Positions 17,157-25,354 of a DNA stretch of 64,000 nt are shown in pieces. This DNA comes from an uncultured Myxococcales bacterium (GTDB lineage: Bacteria; Myxococcota; Myxococcia; Myxococcales; Myxococcaceae), in NCBI GenBank assembly GCA_937980205.1, contig CALJKW010000021.1, positions 186,001 through 250,000 on the forward strand. The letters run 5' to 3'. Position 1 is the stretch's first letter, and each line of letters begins with the position of its first letter. Under the pieces are notes generated by a model. That model worked only from the letters and a program-made list of their open reading frames with translations. It searched no databases and was not told the origin of the DNA. Made by a program: the position numbers and the translations under genes.

Positions 17157-18991
17157 CCTCGGAGACGCCGCAGGAGCGGGGCCTGCTCGTCGCGCTCGAG
17201 CGCATTCGCGCTGATCTGCTGGCGCTCGAGGGCCGCGAGGCGCGGGCGCTGTCGGACGTGCACGCCGCCCACCGGCGCAGCGCCACGAACCTGCTGCACT
17301 ACCTCGCGCTCAGGCGCACCGACGTGCGCGAGGTGCAGCCGCTGCTGGCGGAGCTGGGCCTCTCTTCGCTGGGGCACACCGAGGCCCACGTGCTCGCGAC
17401 GCTCGACGCGGTGATCGGGAACCTGCGGCGCATCAGCGGGCAGCCGCAGCAGGCCGCGGCGGCGCCGCCGCCGGTCACGCACCGCGAGGGAAGGCGGCTC
17501 GTCGAGACGAACGCGGACGCGGTGTTCGGCCCGACGGCCCGGCGAACCGTGCGCATCATGGTGACGATGCCGACCCAGGCGGCGCGGGACTACCGGCTGG
17601 TGCGCGAGCTGGTCGCCGGCGGCATGGACGTGATGCGCATCAACTGCGCGCACGACGGGCCGGCGGAGTGGTCGGGCATGGTCGAGAACCTCGCGCGCGC
17701 GCGCGCGGAGCTGGGCCGCGGCTGCCGGGTGCTGATGGATCTGGGCGGGCCGAAGCTGCGCACCGGGGCGGTGGCTCCCGGACCCGAGGTGGTGAAGTGG
17801 CGGCCCGAGCGAGACGAGGTGGGGCAGGTGACGGCGCCGGCGCGGGTGTGGCTCACGGCGACGGAGGCGCCGGCCCCGGCGCCGGGGCCCGCCGACGCCG
17901 TGCTGCCCGTGCCGCGCGAGTGGCTGAAGGCGCTCGCCGAGGACGAGCGGATCGACTTCGAGGACGCGCGCGGCGCGCGGCGGCGCATGAAGCTGGTGGC
18001 CTCGACCGAGGACGGCCGCTGGGCCGAGTGCAACAAGACGGCGTACATCACGTCGGGGCTGCAGCTGTTCGCCGGTGACGGCGAGCGGGCCGCGCGGGTC
18101 GGAGCCCTGCCCGCGAAGCCGCAGGCGCTCGTGCTGCGCCGGGGAGACACGCTCGTGCTCACGCGCGCCGAGGAGCCCGGCCGCCCGGCCGAGCGTGACG
18201 CCCGCGGCGAGGTCGTGCGGCCCGCCTCGATCCCCTGCACGCTGCCGCAGGTGTTCAGCGACGTGCGGCCGGGCGAGCGGATCTGGTTCGACGACGGGAG
18301 GATCGGCGGCGTGGTTCGGCTCGCGTCCGCCGACGCGCTGCAGGTGGAGATCGTGAGCGCCCGGCCCGAAGGCGAGGCGCTCAAGGCGGACAAGGGCATC
18401 AACCTGCCCGACAGCACGCTTCGCCTGCCGCCGCTGATGCCCGACGATCTGCGCGATCTCGGGTTCGTCGCGCGGCACGCGGACCTGGTCGGCTACTCGT
18501 TCGTGCGCGAGCCGTCGGACGTCACCGCGCTGCGCGAGCGGCTCGCGGATGCGGGAGCTCCGAACATCGGAGTCGTGCTGAAGATCGAGACCCGCACCGC
18601 GTTCGAGCGCCTGCCGCGGTTGCTGCTCTCGGCGATGAGGGGGCCCACCGTCGCCGTGATGATCGCGCGCGGCGATCTCGCGGTGGAGATCGGCTACGAG
18701 CGGCTCGCCGAGGTGCAGGAGGAGATCCTCTGGGTCTGCGAGGCCGCTCACGTGCCGGTGATCTGGGCCACCCAGGTGCTCGAGACGCTCACGCGCGAGG
18801 GGCACCCTTCGCGGGCGGAGATTACGGATGCCGCGATGGGAGAGCGGGCGGAGTGCGTGATGCTGAACAAGGGGCCCCACGTGCTCGAGGCGCTCAAGGT
18901 GCTCGATGACATTCTGGTGAGGATGCAGGGGCATGCCAGCAAGAGGAGCCCCGTGCTGAGGGAGCTCAAGATGGCGAGGGAGGGGTTGTGA
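17153..18991 (+). CDS. Atypical pyruvate kinase, N-terminally extended, lacking the C-terminal domain
   Basis: This 612-aa protein would interconvert PEP + ADP and pyruvate + ATP. The TIM barrel begins near residue 132 (RIMVTMPTQAA, then DVMRINCAHDGP). It includes the catalytic lysine in VLKIETRTAFERL, the metal-binding region ARGDLAVEIG and PVIWATQVLE. The frame ends just after the barrel, so the roughly 120-residue C-terminal domain that binds effectors in ordinary pyruvate kinases is absent. In exchange there is a helical N-terminal extension of about 130 residues. The sequence MLNKGP replaces the usual MLSGET. It overlaps the DUF4956 gene by 4 nt. Confidence 0.85.
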   Translation: MTSETPQERGLLVALERIRADLLALEGREARALSDVHAAHRRSATNLLHYLALRRTDVREVQPLLAELGLSSLGHTEAHVLATLDAVIGNLRRISGQPQQAAAAPPPVTHREGRRLVETNADAVFGPTARRTVRIMVTMPTQAARDYRLVRELVAGGMDVMRINCAHDGPAEWSGMVENLARARAELGRGCRVLMDLGGPKLRTGAVAPGPEVVKWRPERDEVGQVTAPARVWLTATEAPAPAPGPADAVLPVPREWLKALAEDERIDFEDARGARRRMKLVASTEDGRWAECNKTAYITSGLQLFAGDGERAARVGALPAKPQALVLRRGDTLVLTRAEEPGRPAERDARGEVVRPASIPCTLPQVFSDVRPGERIWFDDGRIGGVVRLASADALQVEIVSARPEGEALKADKGINLPDSTLRLPPLMPDDLRDLGFVARHADLVGYSFVREPSDVTALRERLADAGAPNIGVVLKIETRTAFERLPRLLLSAMRGPTVAVMIARGDLAVEIGYERLAEVQEEILWVCEAAHVPVIWATQVLETLTREGHPSRAEITDAAMGERAECVMLNKGPHVLEALKVLDDILVRMQGHASKRSPVLRELKMAREGL

Positions 18992-19021
18992 GCTGTTCCG
19001 CTCACTGCCGGGGCCGAGGGG

Positions 19022-19807
19022 TCACGGGGGTTGCGCTTGCTCCATCAGGTGAATGCGCGCCGGCTTTCCGCGCCGCGCTTCGGTGCCGATGAAGAGCGTG
19101 CCGTCGGGCAGGAACGCGATCGCCTCCGGTTGCGGGAGGCGATCTGCATCGAGCGCCTCGAGTCGGATGAGCGCTCCGCCGCGTGAGAGCACCAGCAGCA
19201 CTCGCGCGCGCGCCGAGACCACGTAGAGCTCGCCCGTCTTGGGGTGCACCGCCAGCCCCGACGGGTCGAGGTCGTCGTCCGCGTCTTTGAGCTTCTTCGC
19301 CGGGTGCTCCTTCCGGAACGCTTGAATCGCCTCGCGCTGGATCGAGATCACCGGGCTCGCCGACAACTTTTGCGTCGCCACGTCGATCGCCCAGATCGAC
19401 CACGTGCGCTGCGCCTTCGTGCCGCTCGGGCGCTTGCAGGCGGCGAGCAGGCGATTGCCGGCGCGCTCGTAGGCCAGGCCCTCGAGCTCGCAGTCGCGCG
19501 GCAGCGCAGTCTCGAGCTGCCGGGCCCTGCGGGTCTTCAGGTCGACGGCGAAGAGCGCGCCGTCACTGCGGCCGGCGAAGACCGTGTCGCCGACCGCCGC
19601 GACCGCCTCGAAGTCGCCCGCGTCCGCGAACGGAACAGTCTCCAGCACCGCGCCGTCGCGCGCCGAGAGGCGGAACAGCGCACCGTGCTCGTCGTCGACC
19701 GCCCAGAGGCTCTCGGCGTCGGCGGCGCTCAGATCCGACAGCTCCGCGAGCGCCGGCGGAAGCTCGAACGTCGCCGCGGCGACGAGCATGACGACCAGCG
19801 CTTTCAC
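19022..19807 (-). CDS. Exported SdiA-regulated/SMP-30-like beta-propeller protein
   Basis: This 261-aa protein has a short signal peptide and then repeated beta-propeller blades: LSDLSAADAESLWAVDDEHGAL, VAAVGDTVFAGRSDGAL, LEGLAYERAGNRLLAAC, PSGLAVHPKTGELYVVSA and PEAIAFLPDGTLFIGTE. It resembles SdiA-regulated and phytase-like esterase domains. A function cannot be assigned. The GTG start overlaps the stop of the upstream transporter gene (GTGA). Confidence 0.65.
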   Translation of the reverse strand: MKALVVMLVAAATFELPPALAELSDLSAADAESLWAVDDEHGALFRLSARDGAVLETVPFADAGDFEAVAAVGDTVFAGRSDGALFAVDLKTRRARQLETALPRDCELEGLAYERAGNRLLAACKRPSGTKAQRTWSIWAIDVATQKLSASPVISIQREAIQAFRKEHPAKKLKDADDDLDPSGLAVHPKTGELYVVSARARVLLVLSRGGALIRLEALDADRLPQPEAIAFLPDGTLFIGTEARRGKPARIHLMEQAQPP

Positions 19808-20817
19808 GGCGGCGCTCCCGCGGGCCGGGCGAGGGGCGCCGGTGCTCGCCGCGGCAGGGCGAGCACCGCGATGGCGAGCAGCACGAGCCCCGCGCCGGCG
19901 AGCTCGGCGCCGCCGAGCCGCGCGTTGAACCCGACCGCGCCGAGCAGCACCGTCGCCAGCACGCCGGCGAGCACGCTGGAGGCGCGGTTGACCGGCACGC
20001 AGAACGAGTTCTCGCGCGCGTCGAGCAGGATGAGCGCGCCGAACACTCCGGTGCCCTGGGAGAGCAGCCCGACCAGCAGCGTGAGGCCCGCCTGCGACGC
20101 CGTCAGCCCGGTGAAGCCCCGGCGCAGCTGGTCGGCCAGGTCTCCGGGCACGAAGAGCGCGACCAGCGCGAGCGTGACGAAGATGGCCGGCGCGGCGACG
20201 AGCTGCTCTTCGACGAAGTAGCGGCGGTTGGCGCCGGGCTCTCCCTTCGCGAGGCGGCTCATGAAGCGCAGCCGCACGAAGTAGCTCGCGAGGTAGATGC
20301 CGGCGTCGGCGAGCGCGGCGGCCGAGACCCACAGCGCCTCGCGGCGCAGGGTGGCGACGACGACCGCGGCGATGCTGAGCCCCAGCGCGACCCACGAGGT
20401 CCACCGCACGTGGCGGCGCGCGAGCGCGTCGACCAGCGGCGCGAGGATCAGCACGCCGCCCCGCATGAGCAGCATCATGAAGACGATCGACGTGTCCTTG
20501 AACGTGTACGCGAGCGTGGTGGTGCCGATGATCGCCGCGGTCGCCAGGCCCGACAGCAGCGTCCACCGCGTCGGCACCGGCAGCTCGACGCCGAGCACCG
20601 CTCGCCGCGAGGCCGAGCGCCACCAGCCGGTCGCGAGCATGAAGGCCGCCATGCCGAGCAGCGACGCGAGCGTGCTCAGCGGCAGCAGCGTGACGCCGTC
20701 GAGCGCCGCCTGACCCTCGCGGCCGCTCGACAGCGCCTTCGTCAGCGCCGAGTACGGCGCGTAGCAGGCGAAGTAGCCCGCGGCCCACACCCAGATGAGT
20801 CGCGAGTTCGTGTTCAC
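19804..20817 (-). CDS. DMT/EamA-like multi-pass transporter
   Basis: This 337-aa protein has about ten hydrophobic helices in two similar halves, as in drug/metabolite transporters. TTLAYTFKDTSIVFMMLLMRGGVLILAPLVD in the first half and FGALILLDARENSFCVPVNRASSVLAGV in the second are the best-conserved looking stretches. The substrate is not evident. It is coupled to the propeller protein gene downstream. Confidence 0.65.
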   Translation of the reverse strand: MNTNSRLIWVWAAGYFACYAPYSALTKALSSGREGQAALDGVTLLPLSTLASLLGMAAFMLATGWWRSASRRAVLGVELPVPTRWTLLSGLATAAIIGTTTLAYTFKDTSIVFMMLLMRGGVLILAPLVDALARRHVRWTSWVALGLSIAAVVVATLRREALWVSAAALADAGIYLASYFVRLRFMSRLAKGEPGANRRYFVEEQLVAAPAIFVTLALVALFVPGDLADQLRRGFTGLTASQAGLTLLVGLLSQGTGVFGALILLDARENSFCVPVNRASSVLAGVLATVLLGAVGFNARLGGAELAGAGLVLLAIAVLALPRRAPAPLARPAGAPP

Positions 20818-20841
20818 GTGGGGGCTCCCGCGGCGAGCTGC

Positions 20842-20964
20842 TCAAGCCTTCATCAAGGTGAACAGCACGCCCATCGCCGCGAAGAAGGCGATGGTCCCGG
20901 CGACGATCAGCCAGAAGAGGCGGGCGCTGATGGCTTCGGCGGCGAGAGGATTTCGAGTGGACAT
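20842..20964 (-). CDS. Small single-pass membrane protein
   Basis: This 40-aa ORF has a polar N-terminus and one membrane helix (LFWLIVAGTIAFFAAMGVLF). It is upstream of the transporter gene on the same strand. Support comes from the composition, the 24-nt gap to the next gene, and a candidate palindrome plus -24/-12 promoter ending 13 nt before the ATG. No family is recognised. Confidence 0.5.
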   Translation of the reverse strand: MSTRNPLAAEAISARLFWLIVAGTIAFFAAMGVLFTLMKA

Positions 20965-20976
20965 GCCCCGCGGCAC

Positions 20977-21036
20977 TGCACGGCGCGCGCCGCACGCGGG
21001 CCCCGGGTATGAGACGGGCGCGTGCAATCGGTGCGC
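20977..21036 (-). promoter_or_regulatory. Palindrome plus -24/-12 promoter for small membrane protein gene
   Basis: On the minus strand CGGCGCG-CGCC-GTGCA covers 20992-20977 (GG-N10-GC). The palindrome GTGCA-ATCGG-TGCGC at 21022-21036 lies 29 nt upstream. Confidence 0.4.
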
Positions 21037-21104
21037 GCTTCGGGACGTGGCGCGCACGCCCGGGGGAGCTCGGGTCCCGGTCTTGGCGGTGGTCCCAGAG
21101 GCGC

Positions 21105-21146
21105 CCGCACGTTTTGCGCGCCTGCGGTGAGGGCACGTCCGTTGCT
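21105..21146 (+). promoter_or_regulatory. Palindrome plus strong -24/-12 promoter for gene at 21163
   Basis: CCGCA-CGTTT-TGCGC lies at 21105-21119, then 11 nt, then GGGCACG-TCCG-TTGCT at 21131-21146. The last differs from the sigma54 consensus only in the first base. Confidence 0.55.
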
Positions 21147-21162
21147 CCAGCCGAACGTTGCC

Positions 21163-21921
21163 ATGAGCTCACGAGCCCTTCGATTCGGAGTGATGGCGGC
21201 GTCGGCGACCCTCGCGGGCATCCTGCTGTCCGGGCCGGTCGCCATGCTGCTGGTCGGCGTCACCTACCCTCAACCCGTCTGGCTCGGCGCCGAGGCCTTC
21301 GCCGCCGCACACCACCCGGTGCAGACGCTTCCGTACTGGTTCGGCTTCCTGCTCGACGGCGGCTCGGTGGCGCTGATCGCAGCGCTGCACGCGATGGCGC
21401 CGCCCGACCTGAAGGCGCGCACCGGCGCCGCGCTGGCGTTCGCGGCGGCGTTCGCGGCGCTCATCTTCTTCAACTACGCGATGCAGACCTCGTTCGTGCC
21501 CGTGCTCGCCGAGGAGTACAGCGCCGCGAAGGCGCCGGTCATCTCGGCCCTGACCATGGCGAACCCGCGGTCGCTCGCGTGGGCGCTCGAGATGTGGGGC
21601 TACGCGCTGCTCGGGGTGGCCACGTGGCTCGTCGCGCCGGTGTTCTCCGGTGGCCGGCTCGAGCGCGCCACCGCGTGGCTGTTCGTCGCCAACGGGCCGG
21701 TGAGCATCGCCGGCGGGTTCTGGACCGCCGCTCAGCCGGGATGGGTGATGTCGCCGCTCGGCCTCTCCATGTTCGCCGGGTGGAACGTGCTGATGTTCGC
21801 GATGGTGGTGCTCGCGCTCGTCTGCTTCAGGAAGCGCGCGGCCGCGCTCGTCGCGCCGCCCCAGGACCCGCCGCAGGCCGCGCGTCGCGCTGCGCGCCCG
21901 GTAACGGCCGTCGGGGCATAG
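21163..21921 (+). CDS. Multi-pass membrane protein of unknown family
   Basis: This 252-aa protein has about seven hydrophobic helices, including ATLAGILLSGPVAMLLVGV and FAAAFAALIFFNYAM. The amphipathic or conserved-looking stretch SALTMANPRSLAWALEMWGYALLG recalls small hypothetical membrane proteins of soil bacteria. No transporter or enzyme motif is visible. The C-terminus is a Pro/Ala/Arg tail. The ATG lies 17 nt after a near-consensus sigma54 element. Confidence 0.6.
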   Translation: MSSRALRFGVMAASATLAGILLSGPVAMLLVGVTYPQPVWLGAEAFAAAHHPVQTLPYWFGFLLDGGSVALIAALHAMAPPDLKARTGAALAFAAAFAALIFFNYAMQTSFVPVLAEEYSAAKAPVISALTMANPRSLAWALEMWGYALLGVATWLVAPVFSGGRLERATAWLFVANGPVSIAGGFWTAAQPGWVMSPLGLSMFAGWNVLMFAMVVLALVCFRKRAAALVAPPQDPPQAARRAARPVTAVGA

Positions 21922-21940
21922 CCCCGCGAGGTCGTGGAAG

Positions 21941-22002
21941 GCGCAGTCTCTGCGCAGCTCCCCAGAGCCACCGTCCCGCCTCCTGGTGGCATGCCCGAAG
22001 CA
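21941..22002 (+). promoter_or_regulatory. Palindrome plus -24/-12 promoter for bactofilin-like gene
   Basis: A perfect GCGCA-GTCTC-TGCGC is at 21941-21955, then 31 nt, then TGGCATG-CCCG-AAGCA at 21987-22002 (GG-N10-GC). Confidence 0.5.
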
Positions 22003-22041
22003 CGTCTCTGAGGGGTGGAACGCTCTGCCTTGGAGGCCGTC

Positions 22042-23202
22042 ATGAAAGCCGTTCTCACCCTGGCGCTGCTGTTCGCGACCGCCGCTTTTGGGGCCGGGCG
22101 CGACGGCACCACCGTCACCATCGCGCGGGACGAGCAGCTTCACGAAGACGTCTACGTCGGCGCCGGCACCGCCGTCATCGAAGGCCGCATCGACGGAGAC
22201 CTGACGGTCGTCGCCGGAGAGCTGCGCCTCGACGGCGAGGTCACCGGCGACCTCTTCTTCTTCGGCGGCCGCGGCGTCATCACCGGCAAGGTGGGCGGCA
22301 GCGTCCGCGGCGCGGCAGGGCAGCTCACGGTGGAAGGCACGGTGGAGGACGACCTGGCCTTCGTCGGCGGAGACATCGGCGTCGCGCGCGGCGCTTCCAT
22401 TGGTCGCGACCTGCTCGTCGCGGCCGGCCGGGCCACTTCGCACGGCGACATCTGGCGCCACGCGCGCGCCTGGGGCGGCAACCTCGAGCTCGACGGCCTG
22501 GTCGGCGGCGACGTCGGCGGGCAACTCGGCTCGCTCGTGCTCGGAGAAGGTGCGCGCGTCTTCGGCAACGTGAAGGTCGCCACCGATGCGGACATCGAGC
22601 GGATGCCGGGCGCGCAGGTCGCCGGCGAGCTCGAGCGCACGGCGCTGCCGGGACCGGCTCAGCCGCCGATCGCCGACGGGCTCATCCGCTGGCTCCGCAG
22701 CCTCGTCGCGATGCTCGCGGTCGCTGCGCTGTGGTTGATGCTCTTCCCCGGGTTCTCTCGCCGCGCGATGGCGACCCTGCGATCCCGCCCCGGCGCCTCG
22801 CTCGGGTATGGAGCGCTCGCGCTCTTCGCGACGCCCGTCGTCGCCGCGCTGATCTTCGCGCTCGGGCTCGCGCTCGGCGGCTGGTGGCTGTCGGCGGTCG
22901 CGCTCGGAGTCCTGCTCGTCGCCGCGGCGATCGCCGCGCCGCTCGTGGGCCACTTCATCGGGCAGCGGGTGCTGCGGCTGTTCAAGCGCGAAGGCTCGGA
23001 GGCGCAGCGCCAGGTGATCGGCCTCGTCGTGCTCACGCTGCTCGCGGCCCTTCCCTTCGTGGGAGGCCTCGTCATCCTCGTCACGGCCGCGGCGGGCGTC
23101 GGCGCCCAGCTGCTCGCGCTCAAGGGCCGAATGCCGGTGCGCACGAGCGAGCGCCTCGACGTGCTGCGTGACACCGGGGTCGCGGCGACCAGCCCGAACT
23201 GA
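22042..23202 (+). CDS. Bactofilin-like (polymer-forming) domain membrane protein
   Basis: This 386-aa protein has a signal peptide (about residues 1-18). It continues into a right-handed beta-helix-like region of short repeats (EGRIDGDLTVVAGELRLDG, GKVGGSVRGAAG, VEDDLAFVGGDIGV) resembling bactofilin or polymer-forming cytoskeletal repeats. The C-terminal half has about four membrane helices. Family members of this mixed type are exported and of unknown role. ATG 22042 has GGAGG upstream and starts the signal peptide. GTG 22015 in frame is an alternative and would be 13 nt from the -12 element. Confidence 0.75.
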   Translation: MKAVLTLALLFATAAFGAGRDGTTVTIARDEQLHEDVYVGAGTAVIEGRIDGDLTVVAGELRLDGEVTGDLFFFGGRGVITGKVGGSVRGAAGQLTVEGTVEDDLAFVGGDIGVARGASIGRDLLVAAGRATSHGDIWRHARAWGGNLELDGLVGGDVGGQLGSLVLGEGARVFGNVKVATDADIERMPGAQVAGELERTALPGPAQPPIADGLIRWLRSLVAMLAVAALWLMLFPGFSRRAMATLRSRPGASLGYGALALFATPVVAALIFALGLALGGWWLSAVALGVLLVAAAIAAPLVGHFIGQRVLRLFKREGSEAQRQVIGLVVLTLLAALPFVGGLVILVTAAAGVGAQLLALKGRMPVRTSERLDVLRDTGVAATSPN

Positions 23203-23214
23203 AGGAGGAGCGTC

Positions 23215-23517
23215 ATGAGAGCGAAGACGATGATGGTGCTTGCGGCGGCGGTGCTCCTGGCGGCGTGCCTGCCGGGGACGAACGAGTTCGTCGGCACGGC
23301 CGCGTCGAGCGGTGACGTCGCCGGCTTCTGGCGAGGCCTGTGGCACGGGCTGACGGTGTGGATCTCGTTCCTCGTGTCGCTGTTCACCGACAGCGTGCAG
23401 CTGTACGAGGTGCACAACAACGGCAACTGGTACGACGCCGGCTACTTCTTCGGCCTGCTGATCTCGATCGGCGGAAGCGGCGGCGGCGGGGCGCGATGGG
23501 GACGCCGGAAGGGCTGA
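23215..23517 (+). CDS. Small lipoprotein-like membrane protein
   Basis: This 100-aa protein has a signal ending in the lipobox LLAAC. Hydrophobic segments follow (GLTVWISFLVSLFTDSVQLYEV and YFFGLLISIGG), and the tail is Gly/Arg rich. It resembles a widespread family of short hypothetical proteins with the NGNWYDAGYFFG motif. A strong AAGGAGG lies upstream, 12 nt after the bactofilin-like gene, so the two are co-transcribed. Function unknown. Confidence 0.7.
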   Translation: MRAKTMMVLAAAVLLAACLPGTNEFVGTAASSGDVAGFWRGLWHGLTVWISFLVSLFTDSVQLYEVHNNGNWYDAGYFFGLLISIGGSGGGGARWGRRKG

Positions 23518-23536
23518 CGCCGCGCGCTGCGGCTCC

Positions 23537-23749
23537 TCACGCGGACTTCGGCGCCAGCCGCGTGAGGAACGCGTAGCAGCCCGACAGCGTCGCCAGCTCG
23601 GCCCAGTGGTCCGCGGAGATGTCGTGGTCGAGCGCTTCGCTCAGCCTGACCACGAAGCGGAGGAAGTTCGCCGAGCGCAGGTCGGCCGCATCGGACAGCG
23701 AGCACTGCTCACGCAAGGCACGGGGATCGACGTGGGCGCGGGTCGGCAT
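23537..23749 (-). CDS. Acyl carrier protein-like small protein
   Basis: This 70-aa ORF has an ACP-like second half: DLRSANFLRFVVRLSEALDHDISADHWAELATLSGCYAFL. The serine in DLRSANF sits where the phosphopantetheine serine of ACPs lies, although the usual DSL is changed to RSA. No fatty-acid or polyketide gene is nearby. ATG 23749 is chosen because the domain starts there and because a sigma54-like promoter ends 15 nt upstream. It could be a specialised or inactive carrier. Confidence 0.55.
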   Translation of the reverse strand: MPTRAHVDPRALREQCSLSDAADLRSANFLRFVVRLSEALDHDISADHWAELATLSGCYAFLTRLAPKSA

Positions 23750-23763
23750 GGGGCGGCACGCGG

Positions 23764-23855
23764 TGCAACGACCGTTCCTGGCCTTTCGCGCCGCGGGGCT
23801 GCAGATGCTGCGGCTTGCCGAGCGGGGCACACCCGCGCCCGCGCAGATTCTGCGC
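23764..23855 (-). promoter_or_regulatory. Two palindromes plus -24/-12 promoter for ACP-like gene
   Basis: On the minus strand AGGAACG-GTCG-TTGCA covers 23779-23764 (GG-N10-GC). Palindromes lie at 23799-23813 (CTGCA-GATGC-TGCGG) and, perfect, at 23841-23855 (GCGCA-GATTC-TGCGC). Confidence 0.5.
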
Positions 23856-23880
23856 CCGCGCCGCGAGCCTCATGGCGCCG

Positions 23881-24264
23881 TCAGTCCCGGGCGAGGAGCG
23901 CGACGAGGTCGGTCATGGTGATGAGGCCGACGAGGTGCTCGTCCTCGACGACGGGCATCGCGTCGATCTGCCGGTGCAGCATCTCGGCGGCGATGTGGCG
24001 TGCCGGCGTCCGCGGGCTGCAGCTCGCCGGGTGAAAGGTCATGACCTCTGCGATGCAGAGGTCCGGAAACTCGAGGTGGCCGTCGAGGGCCCGGTTGGCG
24101 CGCGTGAGCAGCTGCCGGTCGGAGACGATGCCCACCAGCTTGCCGTTGTCGACCACCGGCAGGTGCCTCACGTCGAGCTGCTTCATCAGCTTCCAGGCCA
24201 TGTCGATCGGCATCTCCTCGTCGACCGTCACGGGCTGCTGCGTCATCAGGGTTGCCGCTTCCAT
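23881..24264 (-). CDS. Two-CBS-domain protein (Hrp1-like)
   Basis: This 127-aa protein consists only of a CBS pair. The first domain ends in VRHLPVVDNGKLVGIVSDRQLL and the second in IDAMPVVEDEHLVGLITMTDLV. Such free-standing CBS pairs bind adenosine nucleotides and may act as energy sensors. Mycobacterium tuberculosis Hrp1 (Rv2626c) is of this type and also neighbours a USP gene. ATG 24264 has GGAGG in the end of the USP gene and lies 2 nt after its stop, so the two form an operon. Confidence 0.85.
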   Translation of the reverse strand: MEAATLMTQQPVTVDEEMPIDMAWKLMKQLDVRHLPVVDNGKLVGIVSDRQLLTRANRALDGHLEFPDLCIAEVMTFHPASCSPRTPARHIAAEMLHRQIDAMPVVEDEHLVGLITMTDLVALLARD

Positions 24265-24266
24265 GT

Positions 24267-24698
24267 TCACCTCCACACGGTCACCGGGCAGTGCGCGTGG
24301 TGCACGACACGGTCACTCACGGAGCCGAGCAGGAACCTGCCCGCCGCGCCGAGGCCGCGCGCGCCCATCACGATCATGTCGGCGCCGAGGCGGCCTGCGA
24401 CATCGACGATGGTGTCGGCGATCGGGCCCATCTCGACGATGGTGTGCACCTCGACGCCTCGCGCCCCGGCTGCGAGCTCTCGCAGGCGGGCCTGCACCAA
24501 CTTCATGTCGTCCTCCGAGATGGGCGGGCTCATCACGGCGTAGCCGGACAGCGGCCCCATCGGCACCACCTGCGGAGGCGGCAGCACGGTGAGCAACGTC
24601 ACCTTCGCCTTCACCTGCTTGCCGAGCTCGAGGCCGAAGCTCGCGGCGTCCCGTGAAGGCGCCGAACCGTCGACGGCGATGACGATGTGCTCCAGCAT
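24267..24698 (-). CDS. Universal stress protein (UspA family), ATP-binding type
   Basis: This 143-aa USP domain begins MLEHIVIAVDGSAPSRDAA and ends with the nucleotide loop GARGLGAAGRFLLGSVS. The latter fits the G-x2-G-x9-G-S pattern of ATP-binding USPs. It has AAGGAG just before ATG 24698 and is followed by the CBS gene in the same operon. A close match to the sigma54 consensus sits 13 nt upstream of the start, with the window's recurrent palindrome 30 nt further out. Confidence 0.9.
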   Translation of the reverse strand: MLEHIVIAVDGSAPSRDAASFGLELGKQVKAKVTLLTVLPPPQVVPMGPLSGYAVMSPPISEDDMKLVQARLRELAAGARGVEVHTIVEMGPIADTIVDVAGRLGADMIVMGARGLGAAGRFLLGSVSDRVVHHAHCPVTVWR

Positions 24699-24710
24699 GC
24701 TCCTTCGTGG

Positions 24711-24771
24711 AGCAATCGTCGTTCCACGAGCGTTCGGGCGCAGCGGCGGCACGCACCTGCAAACGCTGCGC
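24711..24771 (-). promoter_or_regulatory. Palindrome plus -24/-12 promoter for USP-CBS operon
   Basis: On the minus strand TGGAACG-ACGA-TTGCT covers 24726-24711 (one mismatch to TGGCACG-N4-TTGCT). The palindrome CTGCA-AACGC-TGCGC at 24757-24771 lies 30 nt upstream. Confidence 0.6.
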
Positions 24772-24783
24772 GCGCCTGCGACC

Positions 24784-25191
24784 TCAGAGCCAGTACTGCA
24801 GGCCGAGCGTCAGCTTCAGGCCCTTCGCCGGGAGCACGAACCGCGCGTCCTCGAAGGTGGGGATGCGCCACATGCGCCCCGACAGGCCGGAGACGCAGAT
24901 GCCTTCGCGCGGGACGCCCAGCAGGTTCTTGTCGAGCCGGCCGTCGGCGTTCTCGTCGTGCAGCACCGCGAGCGCCCACGTGCCTTCCGGGACGTCCTGG
25001 AGCGTCACCTCGACGGCACCGGCGGCCGCGACGGACAGCGTCCGCACCGCCTTGGGGTGGTCCTCCGGGAAGCCCTCGGCGCTGTGGAACAGCGCCAGGC
25101 GGATGAGGCCGCGGGCATTTCGTGCGCCTTCCACCCGAACCGACAGCGTGGGCGCGAGCGTCATGGCGATCACGAGCGCAGGGACGATCAT
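24784..25191 (-). CDS. DUF2141 domain exported protein
   Basis: This 135-aa protein has a signal peptide (about residues 1-18) and a beta-sandwich typical of DUF2141: GLIRLALFHSAEGFP near the start, then GTWALAVLHDENADGRLDKN and the GVPREGI turn. These proteins are periplasmic or secreted and of unknown function. Its start is set 14 nt after a -24/-12 element with an upstream palindrome. Confidence 0.75.
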   Translation of the reverse strand: MIVPALVIAMTLAPTLSVRVEGARNARGLIRLALFHSAEGFPEDHPKAVRTLSVAAAGAVEVTLQDVPEGTWALAVLHDENADGRLDKNLLGVPREGICVSGLSGRMWRIPTFEDARFVLPAKGLKLTLGLQYWL

Positions 25192-25204
25192 GCGCGGTCT
25201 CAGG

Positions 25205-25266
25205 TTCAAGCGCGGTACCAGGGCCGCGCGCGCCGCGCCGCGCGGACGAGCACGCAGGCCTTGCGC
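25205..25266 (-). promoter_or_regulatory. Palindrome plus -24/-12-like promoter for DUF2141 gene
   Basis: On the minus strand TGGTACC-GCGC-TTGAA covers 25220-25205 (GG-N10-GA, as in the hemerythrin promoter). The palindrome ACGCA-GGCCT-TGCGC at 25252-25266 lies 31 nt upstream. Confidence 0.45.
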
Positions 25267-25325
25267 CGCCGGTCGCCGCGACGAAGAGCCTGCGTGTGGC
25301 GCGCCGGCTGCTCGTGGTGCACGGC

Positions 25326-25341
25326 TGGCACACGCGCTGAA
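25326..25341 (+). promoter_or_regulatory. Possible -24/-12-like element before hydrolase gene
   Basis: TGGCACA-CGCG-CTGAA ends 14 nt before ATG 25355. The -24 half is good, the -12 half reads GA. No clear palindrome lies at the usual distance. Confidence 0.25.
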
Positions 25342-25354
25342 CGGGAACGGCACC

